NCBI RefSeq assembly: GCF_003957745.1 | Contig: NZ_CP020373.1 | Span: forward strand, 992,001 to 1,056,000 | From: Shewanella khirikhana | GTDB lineage: Bacteria > Pseudomonadota > Gammaproteobacteria > Enterobacterales > Shewanellaceae | Length of the DNA: 64,000 nucleotides | Reading direction: 5' to 3' | Part shown: piece after piece, positions 41,618-50,119 of the stretch | Layout of the letters: each line of letters begins with the position of its first letter | Position numbering within the stretch: the stretch's first letter is position 1 | The notes under the pieces: model-generated | What the model was told of the DNA's origin: nothing | Seen by the model: the letters and a program-made list of their open reading frames with translations, nothing else | Databases searched by the model: none | Made by a program: the position numbers and the translations under genes

Positions 41618-42619
41618 GTGAGCCAGGTAAATCCTATGTTTGGTGTCCTTCTGGTCAATTTGGGCACGCCCGATGCCCCCGATGCCGCTTCTGTGCGCCG
41701 CTTTCTGAAACAGTTTTTAAGTGATCCCCGTGTGGTGGATCTGTCTCCCTGGATTTGGAAGCCCATTCTCAATGGCATCATCCTCAATACCCGTCCGGCT
41801 AAGGTGGCCAAGCTGTATCAGAGCATTTGGTGGGATGAAGGCTCGCCGCTGATGGTGATCAGTGAGCGCCAGCGCGACAAACTCGCAGCTGAGCTCAAGG
41901 CGGTTTGTGGTTTCGAGGTGCCTGTTGCCCTCGGGATGAGCTACGGCACGCCGTCTTTGCAATCCGGGCTCGATGCCTTGAGTGCCCAGGGCGTTGATAA
42001 GGTCGTGGTGCTGCCGCTTTATCCGCAGTATTCCTGCTCCACCGTCGCCAGTGTGTTTGATGGTGTTGCCGGTGTGCTCAAAAGCTGGCGTCGTCTGCCG
42101 GATTGGCGCATGGTGCGTGAGTATTATCGCCATCCGCTCTATATCCGTGCTCTGGCGGAGTCGGTGACCCGTCTGTGGGATGCACAAGGCAAGCCTGGCC
42201 GTTTGCTGATGTCGTTCCACGGTGTGCCGCTTCGTTATGTTACCGAAGGCGACCCGTATCAGGCTCAGTGCCTCGAAACTGCGCGCCTTGTGGCTAAGGA
42301 GCTTGGACTTGGCAATGATGAGTGGCAGGTGTGTTTCCAGTCACGCTTCGGCAAAGAAGAGTGGCTTACGCCTTACACTGACGAGCTGCTGGAAAGCCTG
42401 CCTGCTCAGGGCGTGAAACGGGTGGATATTATGTGTCCGGCCTTTGCGGCGGATTGCCTTGAAACCCTCGAAGAAATTGCCGAAGGTGGCCAGGAGTCCT
42501 TTATTCACGCCGGTGGCGAGCAGTACCGGGTGATCCCGTGTCTGAATGACGATGATGCCCATATTCGCTTACTTGCCGAGCTTGTGCGCGAACAAAGCCT
42601 GGGCTGGCAGTTAAGTTAA
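41618..42619 (+). CDS. hemH: Ferrochelatase
   Basis: 333 residues starting at GTG 41618 (MSQVNPMFGVLLVNLGTPDA), with GAGG 6 nt upstream. The catalytic His is in LLMSFHGVPLRYV, and the second active-site region is MCPAFAADCLETLEEI. The enzyme inserts ferrous iron into protoporphyrin IX at the inner membrane. Many Shewanella have two ferrochelatases; only this one is in the window. It lies between adk and gsk. Confidence 0.96.
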   Translation: MSQVNPMFGVLLVNLGTPDAPDAASVRRFLKQFLSDPRVVDLSPWIWKPILNGIILNTRPAKVAKLYQSIWWDEGSPLMVISERQRDKLAAELKAVCGFEVPVALGMSYGTPSLQSGLDALSAQGVDKVVVLPLYPQYSCSTVASVFDGVAGVLKSWRRLPDWRMVREYYRHPLYIRALAESVTRLWDAQGKPGRLLMSFHGVPLRYVTEGDPYQAQCLETARLVAKELGLGNDEWQVCFQSRFGKEEWLTPYTDELLESLPAQGVKRVDIMCPAFAADCLETLEEIAEGGQESFIHAGGEQYRVIPCLNDDDAHIRLLAELVREQSLGWQLS

Positions 42620-42626
42620 TGCTCTG

Positions 42627-42652
42627 CAGCCGCTGTCACTGGTCAGCGGCTG
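42627..42652 (+). repeat. Hairpin after hemH
   Basis: CAGCCGCTG (42627-42635) and CAGCGGCTG (42644-42652) form a 9-bp stem with an 8-nt loop, but AAAATATG follows instead of T. Possibly a weak terminator or a 3'-end protector. Confidence 0.5.
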
Positions 42653-42728
42653 AAAATATGGTAGAATCTGCCGCCTTTGCGCCGGGCGGCGGTATTCGGC
42701 TCTCTTGCCAGATAAACTCCCCGCCTTT

Positions 42729-42758
42729 TTGACGATGAAAATCGGTCCGGCCTACAAT
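42729..42758 (+). promoter_or_regulatory. Sigma-70 promoter of gsk
   Basis: TTGACG (42729-42734), 18 bp, TACAAT (42753-42758). The leader would be about 118 nt and contains TTGCG-ttt-CGCAA and repeats of GCAAGTTGC. Confidence 0.65.
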
Positions 42759-42882
42759 CAAGTTACCTATTTTCTTCTTTCGCCGGGCGAGGGCGCCGGG
42801 CGTCGATGGCATGGATGCGAAATGCCGATAGGCAAGTTGCGTTTCGCAAGTTGCAAAGTGCAGAGATTGCAGAGAATCCGAT

Positions 42883-44187
42883 ATGAAGTTTCCTGGTCAG
42901 CGCAAGTCCAAACATTATTTTCCGGTCAAAACCCGCGACCCCCTGCTTGAGCAATTGACTCAGCTTCCCCAGCCGCAGCCAACCTATATCAGCGGGATTG
43001 ATCAGACCCTGGTGGACATTGAGGCCAAGGTGGCCGAGGAGCTGCTGGAACGCTACGGACTGCCCAAGGGTAACTCGACCCTGATTGACGATGCTACCGC
43101 CCATGCGCTGTATGAAGAGCTTAAAAAAGAAGACCTTATCAGCGATGAGTTTGCCGGTGGCACCATCGGCAATACGGTACACAACTACTCTATTCTGGCT
43201 GATGACCGCTCGGTGCTGTTTGGGGTGATGAGCAAGTCCATCGAAGTGGGCAGTTATGCCTATCGGTATTTGTGCCACACCTCATCAAAAGTGGATTTGA
43301 ACCACCTGCAGCCGGTGGATGGCCCCATCGGTCGCTGTTTTACGCTGGTTTCCGACTGCGGCGAGCGCACCTTTGCCATCAGTAAAGGCTCGATGGACAA
43401 ACTGACACCGGACTTTATCGATAAAGAGGTGATTCAGGGTAGCGCCGCGCTGGTGCTGACCGCTTATCTGATGCGCGCTGCGGCGGGCGATGGGATGAGT
43501 CAGGCCGCACTGACCGCCATCGAATACGCCAAAGAAGCCGATGTGCCTGTAGTGCTCACCCTGGGTACCCGCTTCCTTATTCAGGAAGATCCGGCTTGGT
43601 GGCAGGCGTTTATCCGTGACAATGTAACCATTCTGGCGATGAATGAAGATGAAGGTGAGGCGCTGACCGGCTTTGCCGACCCGCTGCTGGCCAGTGAAGC
43701 GGCACTGGAGTGGTGCGATATGGTACTGACCACCGCAGGCCCCATTGGGCTTTATACTGCAGGCTACACCGAAGAAGCTGACAAGCGCGAAACCAGCCAT
43801 ACTCTGCTGCCAGGTGCGATTCCTGAATTTAACCGCTTCGAGTTCTCCCGTCCGATGCGTAAGCGCGATTGCAGCGAGCCAATTAAGGTGTATGCGCACA
43901 TTTCACCTTATATGGGTGGCCCTGAGCAGATCCGTAATACCAATGGCGCCGGTGATGGTGCGCTGTCGGCGCTGCTGCACGATCTCGCCGCCAATAACTT
44001 CCACCGGGTGAATGTTCCAGGTTCGAGCAAACACCGAAATGACGGCCTGTGCTATTCATCATTTTCGCAGATCTGTAAGTACGCAAACCGGGTAGCTTAC
44101 GAGGTGCTGGCTCAGCACAGCCCGCGTTTGTCCCGTGGCCTGCCTGAACGCGAAGATAGCCTCGAAGAGTCATACTGGGAACGCTGA
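42883..44187 (+). CDS. gsk: Inosine-guanosine kinase
   Basis: 434 residues (E. coli Gsk 434), PfkB sugar-kinase family. The N-terminal start MKFPGQRKSKHYFPVK and the PfkB signature RNTNGAGDGALSALLHDL with its catalytic Asp match Gsk. The enzyme phosphorylates inosine and guanosine in purine salvage. ATG 42883 ends a leader from its own promoter. Confidence 0.95.
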   Translation: MKFPGQRKSKHYFPVKTRDPLLEQLTQLPQPQPTYISGIDQTLVDIEAKVAEELLERYGLPKGNSTLIDDATAHALYEELKKEDLISDEFAGGTIGNTVHNYSILADDRSVLFGVMSKSIEVGSYAYRYLCHTSSKVDLNHLQPVDGPIGRCFTLVSDCGERTFAISKGSMDKLTPDFIDKEVIQGSAALVLTAYLMRAAAGDGMSQAALTAIEYAKEADVPVVLTLGTRFLIQEDPAWWQAFIRDNVTILAMNEDEGEALTGFADPLLASEAALEWCDMVLTTAGPIGLYTAGYTEEADKRETSHTLLPGAIPEFNRFEFSRPMRKRDCSEPIKVYAHISPYMGGPEQIRNTNGAGDGALSALLHDLAANNFHRVNVPGSSKHRNDGLCYSSFSQICKYANRVAYEVLAQHSPRLSRGLPEREDSLEESYWER

Positions 44188-44249
44188 TACTTAGTTTGTG
44201 CCCATGCCCCGGCAGATATCTAAACTGGGGCAAATTGATAAGCATTAAA

Positions 44250-44275
44250 AAGGCGCCCATTGGGCGCCTTTTTTC
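44250..44275. terminator. Bidirectional terminator between gsk and the symporter gene
   Basis: AAGGCGCCCA and TGGGCGCCTT with A-run on the left and T-run on the right, between convergent genes. Confidence 0.9.
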
Positions 44276-44296
44276 ATCAGAGTGTTGTCACCGGGC

Positions 44297-45610
44297 TTAT
44301 TCGCCGCGGTGTACCTCGGCATCGAAACTGCCCGTGGTCTTCCCGGCTTTGGGGTCGTTGAACACGGCTTCGTTGAGGGCGCCTTCTGACTTGGCAATAA
44401 CCACAGTTGCCACTGTATCGCCGGTCACGTTAACGGCGGTACGCACCATGTCCAGCAGACGGTCTACACCGAGAATAAGCGCGATACCTTCTACCGGCAG
44501 GCCTACCTGATTGAGCACCATCGCCAGCATCACCAGACCTACTCCAGGCACGCCCGCGGTACCAATGGATGCCAGGGTGGCGGTCATCACGACCATGGCG
44601 TAATCGGTGATGGTCAGCTCAATGCCAAAGACCTGGGCGATAAATACGGTGGCCACGCCCTGCATAATCGCGGTGCCGTCCATATTGATGGTGGCGCCGA
44701 GTGGCAGCGTAAAAGAGGCAACCTTGTTATCGGCCCCCAGACGGTGCTCAGCGGCTTCCATGGTCACTGGCAGGGTGGCATTGGAGCTGGCGGTACTGAA
44801 GGCAAACAGCTGCACGTCACGCATCTTGCGAATAAACATCAGTGGGCTTAAGCCTGAAAAGAGTTTCAGCAGTGTTGGATACACCACAAAGCCATGGAAC
44901 AACAGCACCACGAGCACCAGCAGGAAGTACTTGATAACGCTTTCCAGAGTTTCCAGCCCCAGGGTGAGCGCCAGTTTCCCCATCAGCGCGAATACGCCAT
45001 AAGGGGCCAGTTGCATGATAAGGGTTACGACTCGCATGATGACTTCGTTGAGATCATCAAAAAAGGCTGCCACGCGGCGGCCGCGCTCACCGATATGGGA
45101 AATCGCAAAGCCGAAGATCACTGCAAAAATAATGATTTGCAGCATGTTGCCTTCGCTGAGCGCCTTCATCGGGTTAGAGGGCACTATGTTGATAAGCACA
45201 TCGGCAAGGCTGGGCGCTTCCTTGGCTGAATACTGCATGCTTTCAGTAGCGAGAGACGCATTACCCGGCTGTACCAAGACGGCAGCAGAAATGGCCACCA
45301 CCAGCGCAACCGCAGTAGTAAATAAGTAAAACGCGAGGGTTTTGCCACCAAGGCGGCCGAGTTTAGAGGGCTCGCTCAATGAACAGGTCCCGCAGACCAG
45401 GGAAATAAACACCAGAGGAACCACCAACATTTTTAAGCTGTTGATGAAAATAGTGCCGATAACGTGGAATAGACCGTCGGTAATGTAGTCCTGAACCCAC
45501 TGGCTCTCGCCGAGCAGATTACGAAGGATCAGACCAATAAGAATACCGGCTCCCATGCCGATAAGGATTTTGCCAGTGAGGCCAATTTTGCTGGGTTGTG
45601 CTGCAACCAT
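44297..45610 (-). CDS. Dicarboxylate/amino acid:cation symporter (DAACS family)
   Basis: 437 residues from ATG 45610 (MVAAQPSKIGLTGKILIGMG), the length of E. coli GltP; AGGAAGG lies just upstream. Eight transmembrane helices and two re-entrant hairpins are expected. The serine-rich hairpin (LFAFSTASSNATLPVTME), NMDGTAIMQG and a C-terminal LDMVRTAVNVTGDTVATVV carry the substrate and sodium sites. It takes up glutamate, aspartate or C4-dicarboxylates with Na+ or H+. Monocistronic; divergent from the lipoprotein gene. Confidence 0.93.
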   Translation of the reverse strand: MVAAQPSKIGLTGKILIGMGAGILIGLILRNLLGESQWVQDYITDGLFHVIGTIFINSLKMLVVPLVFISLVCGTCSLSEPSKLGRLGGKTLAFYLFTTAVALVVAISAAVLVQPGNASLATESMQYSAKEAPSLADVLINIVPSNPMKALSEGNMLQIIIFAVIFGFAISHIGERGRRVAAFFDDLNEVIMRVVTLIMQLAPYGVFALMGKLALTLGLETLESVIKYFLLVLVVLLFHGFVVYPTLLKLFSGLSPLMFIRKMRDVQLFAFSTASSNATLPVTMEAAEHRLGADNKVASFTLPLGATINMDGTAIMQGVATVFIAQVFGIELTITDYAMVVMTATLASIGTAGVPGVGLVMLAMVLNQVGLPVEGIALILGVDRLLDMVRTAVNVTGDTVATVVIAKSEGALNEAVFNDPKAGKTTGSFDAEVHRGE

Positions 45611-45830
45611 AATCCTTCCTGTATATTTTTTATGCATTGTTTTTTGGCGCACTAAAGCCTAACAAGAAAGCGATGCGGAGGAAACGGGCAATCAGCTAAA
45701 GTTTTCTGGTAAAACCACGAAATAAAAGAACAGGGTAATAGAAAAGTTACATGAAAATTGTGTATTGTTAGCCTATAAGTAATAAGCGGATAGCTTAAGT
45801 ATTTTAACTAGAGTAACAGGGAGTCTGACA

Positions 45831-48329
45831 ATGAAGTCAGCGTTAAAGTTATGGTTAGCCACCTTCCTCTCTTTTTTATTGGTTGCCTGTGGAGGGGGCG
45901 GCTCGATCACAGACACGGGCGGCGATGGTGGTACTACGCCTCCAACCGACACAATTACGGTTACAGCATCAATCGCTTTTAGCTCGTCAGATAGCACTAT
46001 TGGCGTAGACACACCAGCAACCGTGACAGCTAATGTAAAAGGGTCTGTTTCCGGTGCTAAGTCAGGCAAATTGGTTACCTTTTCTCTTAACGATGACAAA
46101 ATGGGAACCTTTACGCCATCGACCGCAACAGCGCTGACAGATGCGAATGGCAATGCCTCTATCATGCTGAGTACGGCTGACATTAATGGTGCTGGCACGG
46201 TAAAGGCGAGTGTTGACTCAGGCGAGGCAAGTGAGCCAGTTGGCTTTGTGATGAAAGGTGATGGCGGCAGTTCAACCGGCGGAGAAGCGCAGGTGAGCTT
46301 AGTTCTTACCGATTCCAATGGCACTGCAATTGATACCATCTCGTCAACTAAGCCTGGAAAACTGGTTGCTACTGTGACCGGTATCTCCAAAGCGGTAATC
46401 GTGACTTTCAGCTCTACCCTCGGTGACTTACCAATCAAAACGGCCGTTACTGACGCAAATGGTAAGGCCAGTGTGGACGTGTACGCTGGTAGCCAGCCTG
46501 GTGCCGCCGAAGCAACAGCCTCCCTAACTTCCGGGGAAAAAGGTCAGAAGGTGTTTGTCATAGGTGCAACCAACGTGCTTATGGGGAGCTCTGAAGGTAG
46601 CTTTGTGTCTGGGCAGGCCAGTGTCAGTGCAACCAGTATTTCTGCCGGTGGCACTGCTACCGTATCGGTTAAACTTCAGGACGAACAGGGCATTGCCTTT
46701 ACTGAACCTGTTGAAGTTCACTTCACATCGACCTGTGCATCCAAATCCAATCCTGAAGCTGAACTCAGTACGCCTGTTACTGCAATCGGTGGTGTTGCAA
46801 CCAGCACTTATCTCGCGAAGGGCTGTGTAGGTGATGACAATATCAGCGTAACTGCGAACGTAGGTGGTAAAAACCTGTCAGCGACAGGAACTCTGAATGT
46901 TATTGCTGCTGATGCAGGCAGCATTGTTTTCGTTAGTGCGGTGCCTGAAAACATCAGCATTAAAGGTACTGGAGGCGATGAGTCTTCCACCGTTAAGTTT
47001 AAAGTGCTCGATACCAATGGTAACCCTGTAGCAAACAAGCAAGTCTCATTTTCTTTGAACACCTCGGTCGGTGAATTAAGCTTGAATCCTACGACAGCAA
47101 CTACAAACAGCCAGGGTGTAGCCCAAACTGTAGTGACTTCAGGCACCGTTGCAACCTCTGTAAGGGTTACAGCCTCAATCGTCGGTTCTTCACCACTGAT
47201 TTCGAGTCAGTCAAATGTGCTGGTTATTTCGACCGGTAAACCGGATCAAGACAGCTTCTCGCTTTCTGCTGACGTGTTTAACACAGAGGGGTGGAGTGTC
47301 GATGGAACTGAAGTAAAAGTAGTAGCCCGATTGGCAGATGCATTCAACAACCCAGTTCCTGACGGTACTGCAGTTTACTTCACGACTGAAGGTGGCGCGA
47401 TTGATTCATCTTGCACGACCTCAAACGGAGCTTGCTTTGTAACGTGGAGAAGCCAGAATGCCCGACCTGACGGAAAAACCTTGGAAGCAGAGGGGCCTCA
47501 GTCACAATTAAAAAATGGTGGGAACTACTACGGACAAAGCTACGGTGGCCGCGCGACAATTACCGCTACCGCTGTGGGTGAAGAGTCTTTCCCCGATAAC
47601 AATGGTAATGGTCGCTTTGATGAAGCTGAAATGACCGCATTTCTGACAGGTAAAGATGCCGGTGGACGTCCATATGATTTGGATGAAGCCTTTGTCGACT
47701 ATAACGAAGACGGTATTTTTAATCCTCAACAGGCTGGTGGCGATCCGGACAGTGGTGCTAATGACCGACTGATCGATTTCAACAGTGATGGTATTTTCGA
47801 TTTGGCTGACAAGAAATACAACGGCGTCTTGTGTTCTATTCCTGCTCATGCTGGTTGCGCCGATGGGATTAGTGAATCCCAGTCCCTCAATGTTCGTTCA
47901 AGTTTAGTCATTGTTATGTCTGGTAGTGAGGCATTCTCCACTCCAGCGGCAAAAGTTGGGATCGAAAAAGATTTCGATGGCTTTGATGCAGATAGTAAGG
48001 CTATTTACAAATCAAACGTCAAAGGCACCAACAACGATGGCCAGATAGATATTCTTGGTAAGTCTATTGCGAAAGTGACATTTGATATTTCAGATCTTCA
48101 TAACCAACAGATGCCGGCAGGTACCAAAGTAGACTTCAAAACCTCTGTTGGGTCTATTGCTAGTACAGCAAGTCTGACTTGGCCTAGCTCCAACTATAAT
48201 GGCGCCCGAGAGTTTACAGTGGCGATTAAGGGGAGCGAGCAAGCAGAAGAAGGTGTTTTTTCGGTAACAGTCACTTCACCTGGTGGACTTGTTACGCAAG
48301 TACTTAGTATGGATGTAAAAGTACATTAA
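45831..48329 (+). CDS. Ig-like repeat lipoprotein with EF-hand-like loops
   Basis: 832 residues. A lipoprotein signal with lipobox LVAC places Cys at residue 20; Gly at +2 predicts the outer membrane. A low-complexity linker (GGGGSITDTGGDGGTTPP) follows, then several bacterial Ig-like (Big_1/invasin type) domains marked by VTFSLNDDKMGTFTPSTATA and ALTDANGNASI-type ends (about 45-480). Around residues 588-660 there are three calcium-loop motifs: DNNGNGRFDEAE, DYNEDGIFNPQQ and DFNSDGIFDLAD. Likely a surface-exposed adhesion or structural protein; the partner is unknown. Base composition is more AT-rich than its neighbours. AGGGAG precedes ATG 45831. Confidence 0.88.
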   Translation: MKSALKLWLATFLSFLLVACGGGGSITDTGGDGGTTPPTDTITVTASIAFSSSDSTIGVDTPATVTANVKGSVSGAKSGKLVTFSLNDDKMGTFTPSTATALTDANGNASIMLSTADINGAGTVKASVDSGEASEPVGFVMKGDGGSSTGGEAQVSLVLTDSNGTAIDTISSTKPGKLVATVTGISKAVIVTFSSTLGDLPIKTAVTDANGKASVDVYAGSQPGAAEATASLTSGEKGQKVFVIGATNVLMGSSEGSFVSGQASVSATSISAGGTATVSVKLQDEQGIAFTEPVEVHFTSTCASKSNPEAELSTPVTAIGGVATSTYLAKGCVGDDNISVTANVGGKNLSATGTLNVIAADAGSIVFVSAVPENISIKGTGGDESSTVKFKVLDTNGNPVANKQVSFSLNTSVGELSLNPTTATTNSQGVAQTVVTSGTVATSVRVTASIVGSSPLISSQSNVLVISTGKPDQDSFSLSADVFNTEGWSVDGTEVKVVARLADAFNNPVPDGTAVYFTTEGGAIDSSCTTSNGACFVTWRSQNARPDGKTLEAEGPQSQLKNGGNYYGQSYGGRATITATAVGEESFPDNNGNGRFDEAEMTAFLTGKDAGGRPYDLDEAFVDYNEDGIFNPQQAGGDPDSGANDRLIDFNSDGIFDLADKKYNGVLCSIPAHAGCADGISESQSLNVRSSLVIVMSGSEAFSTPAAKVGIEKDFDGFDADSKAIYKSNVKGTNNDGQIDILGKSIAKVTFDISDLHNQQMPAGTKVDFKTSVGSIASTASLTWPSSNYNGAREFTVAIKGSEQAEEGVFSVTVTSPGGLVTQVLSMDVKVH

Positions 48330-48337
48330 GTAGTAAG

Positions 48338-48365
48338 AAGGCCGCTCAGTTGAGTGGCCTTTTTC
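48338..48365 (+). terminator. Terminator of the lipoprotein gene
   Basis: AAGGCCGCTCA, loop GT, TGAGTGGCCTT with T-run. Confidence 0.85.
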
Positions 48366-48447
48366 TTTTCGGGTGTTGGATGCATTTCCACTAAGTAAGT
48401 TAAGTACTAAGCACCATTCTTGGAATGTATCCGCCTTTCAATAAGTT

Positions 48448-49782
48448 TTAGCGCTGGAACTGATACACGCTGCCGAGCTGCATGATTTGTGTGAGTTCAT
48501 CCAGTGCGGTACGTGATTCAATGATGAGCTGAGGGTCAGCCAGATCGGCGGCGCTCAGGCGGTCACGGTAGTGCTTGTCTACCCATTGGTTCAGGCGGGC
48601 AAATAACGCATCGTTCATCATCACATTTGGGTTCACAGCCTTAAGCTCGGCATCATTCATGGCTACCCGCAGGCGCAGGCAAGCGGGGCCACCGCCATTT
48701 TGCATGCTCTGCTTCACATCAAAGTAATGCACTGCCTTGATGGGGGTATTCAGGGTAACCAGTTCATTCAGGTAAGCATAAACGGCTGGATTCTCCTGGC
48801 AGTCCGTCGGCGCAATAATGGCCATGTTGCCATCACTCAGGGTGATAATTTGGGTGTTGAACAGGTAGCTTTTAACGGCATCCAGAACACTGACTTTGGC
48901 CGTCGGCACTTCAATGAAGTGCATGTTGCCATTCATTTTACGTTCGATTTCAGTAAGCTTGGCCTGAGTTTCCAAAAACGCCTGCTCATGGTAGAAGAGC
49001 ACGTTTTGGTTCCCAACAGCGATTACATCGTTATGGAACACGCCCTGGTCAATCACATCAGGATTCTGTTGCAAGTATACAGTGTGGCTGTCTCGCAGCT
49101 GATGCAGTCTTGCCACCGCCTGTGAGGCTTCCAGAGTTTGCCTGGCGGGGTATTTCCTGGGGGCAGGGCGCGCGGCATCGGCGACGCTGCGACCGTAAAC
49201 GAATACTTCTACACCGGCGTCGCCATAGTTATGGCACAGACGGGTGTGGTTGGCCGCGCCTTCATCACCGAAAGTGGGGTGCTCAGGCAGGTGCTCATGG
49301 TGGGCAAAATGTTTGGTATCAGCAAAAATTGCTTTCAGGATATTGCCGGTGGTAACAGGTTCAATGCTGCGGTGCAGCTTGTCCACCAGATTGGCCGGTG
49401 TGAAGTGCAACTTGCCGTCGGCGCTGTCGGCGCTGGGGGAAACGGTAGCGGCGTTAGCCGTCCACATGCTGGAAGCGCTGGCACAGGCCTGCAGCAGCAC
49501 TGGTGACTGTTTGGCGGCCTGATTCAACACATCTGCATCTGAGCCGCTGAAACCGATGCGGCGCAAGGTATGCAGATCCGGGCGCTCCTGCGGCGCCAAC
49601 ATGCCCTGAACCAGACCCATATCGGCGAGCGCCTTGGCTTTCTTCAGCCCCTGCTTGGCGGCATCACGAGGATTGGATACCTGAGCGGCATTGCTCTGGG
49701 AGGCCACGTTGCCGAATGACAGTCCGGCATAGTTATGTGTAGGGCCAACCAGACCATCAAAGTTTGCTTCGAAATGCTTCAT
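48448..49782 (-). CDS. astB: N-succinylarginine dihydrolase
   Basis: 444 residues (E. coli AstB 447). N-terminal signature EANFDGLVGPTHNYAGLSFG, and catalytic Cys in NGGGPACLRLRVA with His and Glu elsewhere. It converts N2-succinylarginine to succinylornithine in the AST route of arginine breakdown. No other ast gene is adjacent, so the pathway is split in this genome. AAGGA lies 6 nt before ATG 49782. I looked for an ArgR box upstream and saw none that is convincing. Confidence 0.96.
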   Translation of the reverse strand: MKHFEANFDGLVGPTHNYAGLSFGNVASQSNAAQVSNPRDAAKQGLKKAKALADMGLVQGMLAPQERPDLHTLRRIGFSGSDADVLNQAAKQSPVLLQACASASSMWTANAATVSPSADSADGKLHFTPANLVDKLHRSIEPVTTGNILKAIFADTKHFAHHEHLPEHPTFGDEGAANHTRLCHNYGDAGVEVFVYGRSVADAARPAPRKYPARQTLEASQAVARLHQLRDSHTVYLQQNPDVIDQGVFHNDVIAVGNQNVLFYHEQAFLETQAKLTEIERKMNGNMHFIEVPTAKVSVLDAVKSYLFNTQIITLSDGNMAIIAPTDCQENPAVYAYLNELVTLNTPIKAVHYFDVKQSMQNGGGPACLRLRVAMNDAELKAVNPNVMMNDALFARLNQWVDKHYRDRLSAADLADPQLIIESRTALDELTQIMQLGSVYQFQR

Positions 49783-50119
49783 TGCTTGTCCTTACTGGGG
49801 TCTCGGTTCTTAATTATTGTTCAGAATTTATGTGATCGAGGCCTCAGTATACCGGGGCAAATCAGCTTCACAAGCCAGGCTCCGGGGCGTAAAGTCGTGA
49901 CTTTCGCCGGATTTGCATAACTATTGCTTGCTTGCTGGCGGATAATGAAATATTAGTTTTTAATTACGCAAAGTTATTTTTAAACATTTTTTTCAATATT
50001 GACTAAAAAGTGACTCGCTGGGCCACATATCTGAGGGAATTCCTTGAAACTGGGGATTCAACCCTCTATATATGGTGCCAATTTCTACCTTCTCGAGACT
50101 GTTTGGCGCAAATTAAGCT
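49783..50119. other. Divergent intergenic region astB/topA
   Basis: 337 bp with no ORF of coding character. The right-hand 150 bp are very AT-rich (around 49945-50010), as expected for promoters of the divergent astB and topA. Supercoiling-sensitive control of topA is known in other bacteria; nothing here shows it directly. Confidence 0.4.

Noticed and set aside
49783..49860. ArgR box upstream of astB
   Set aside because: TTCAGAATTT-like sequence is present, but it lacks the paired TGAAT/ATTCA arms at the right spacing.
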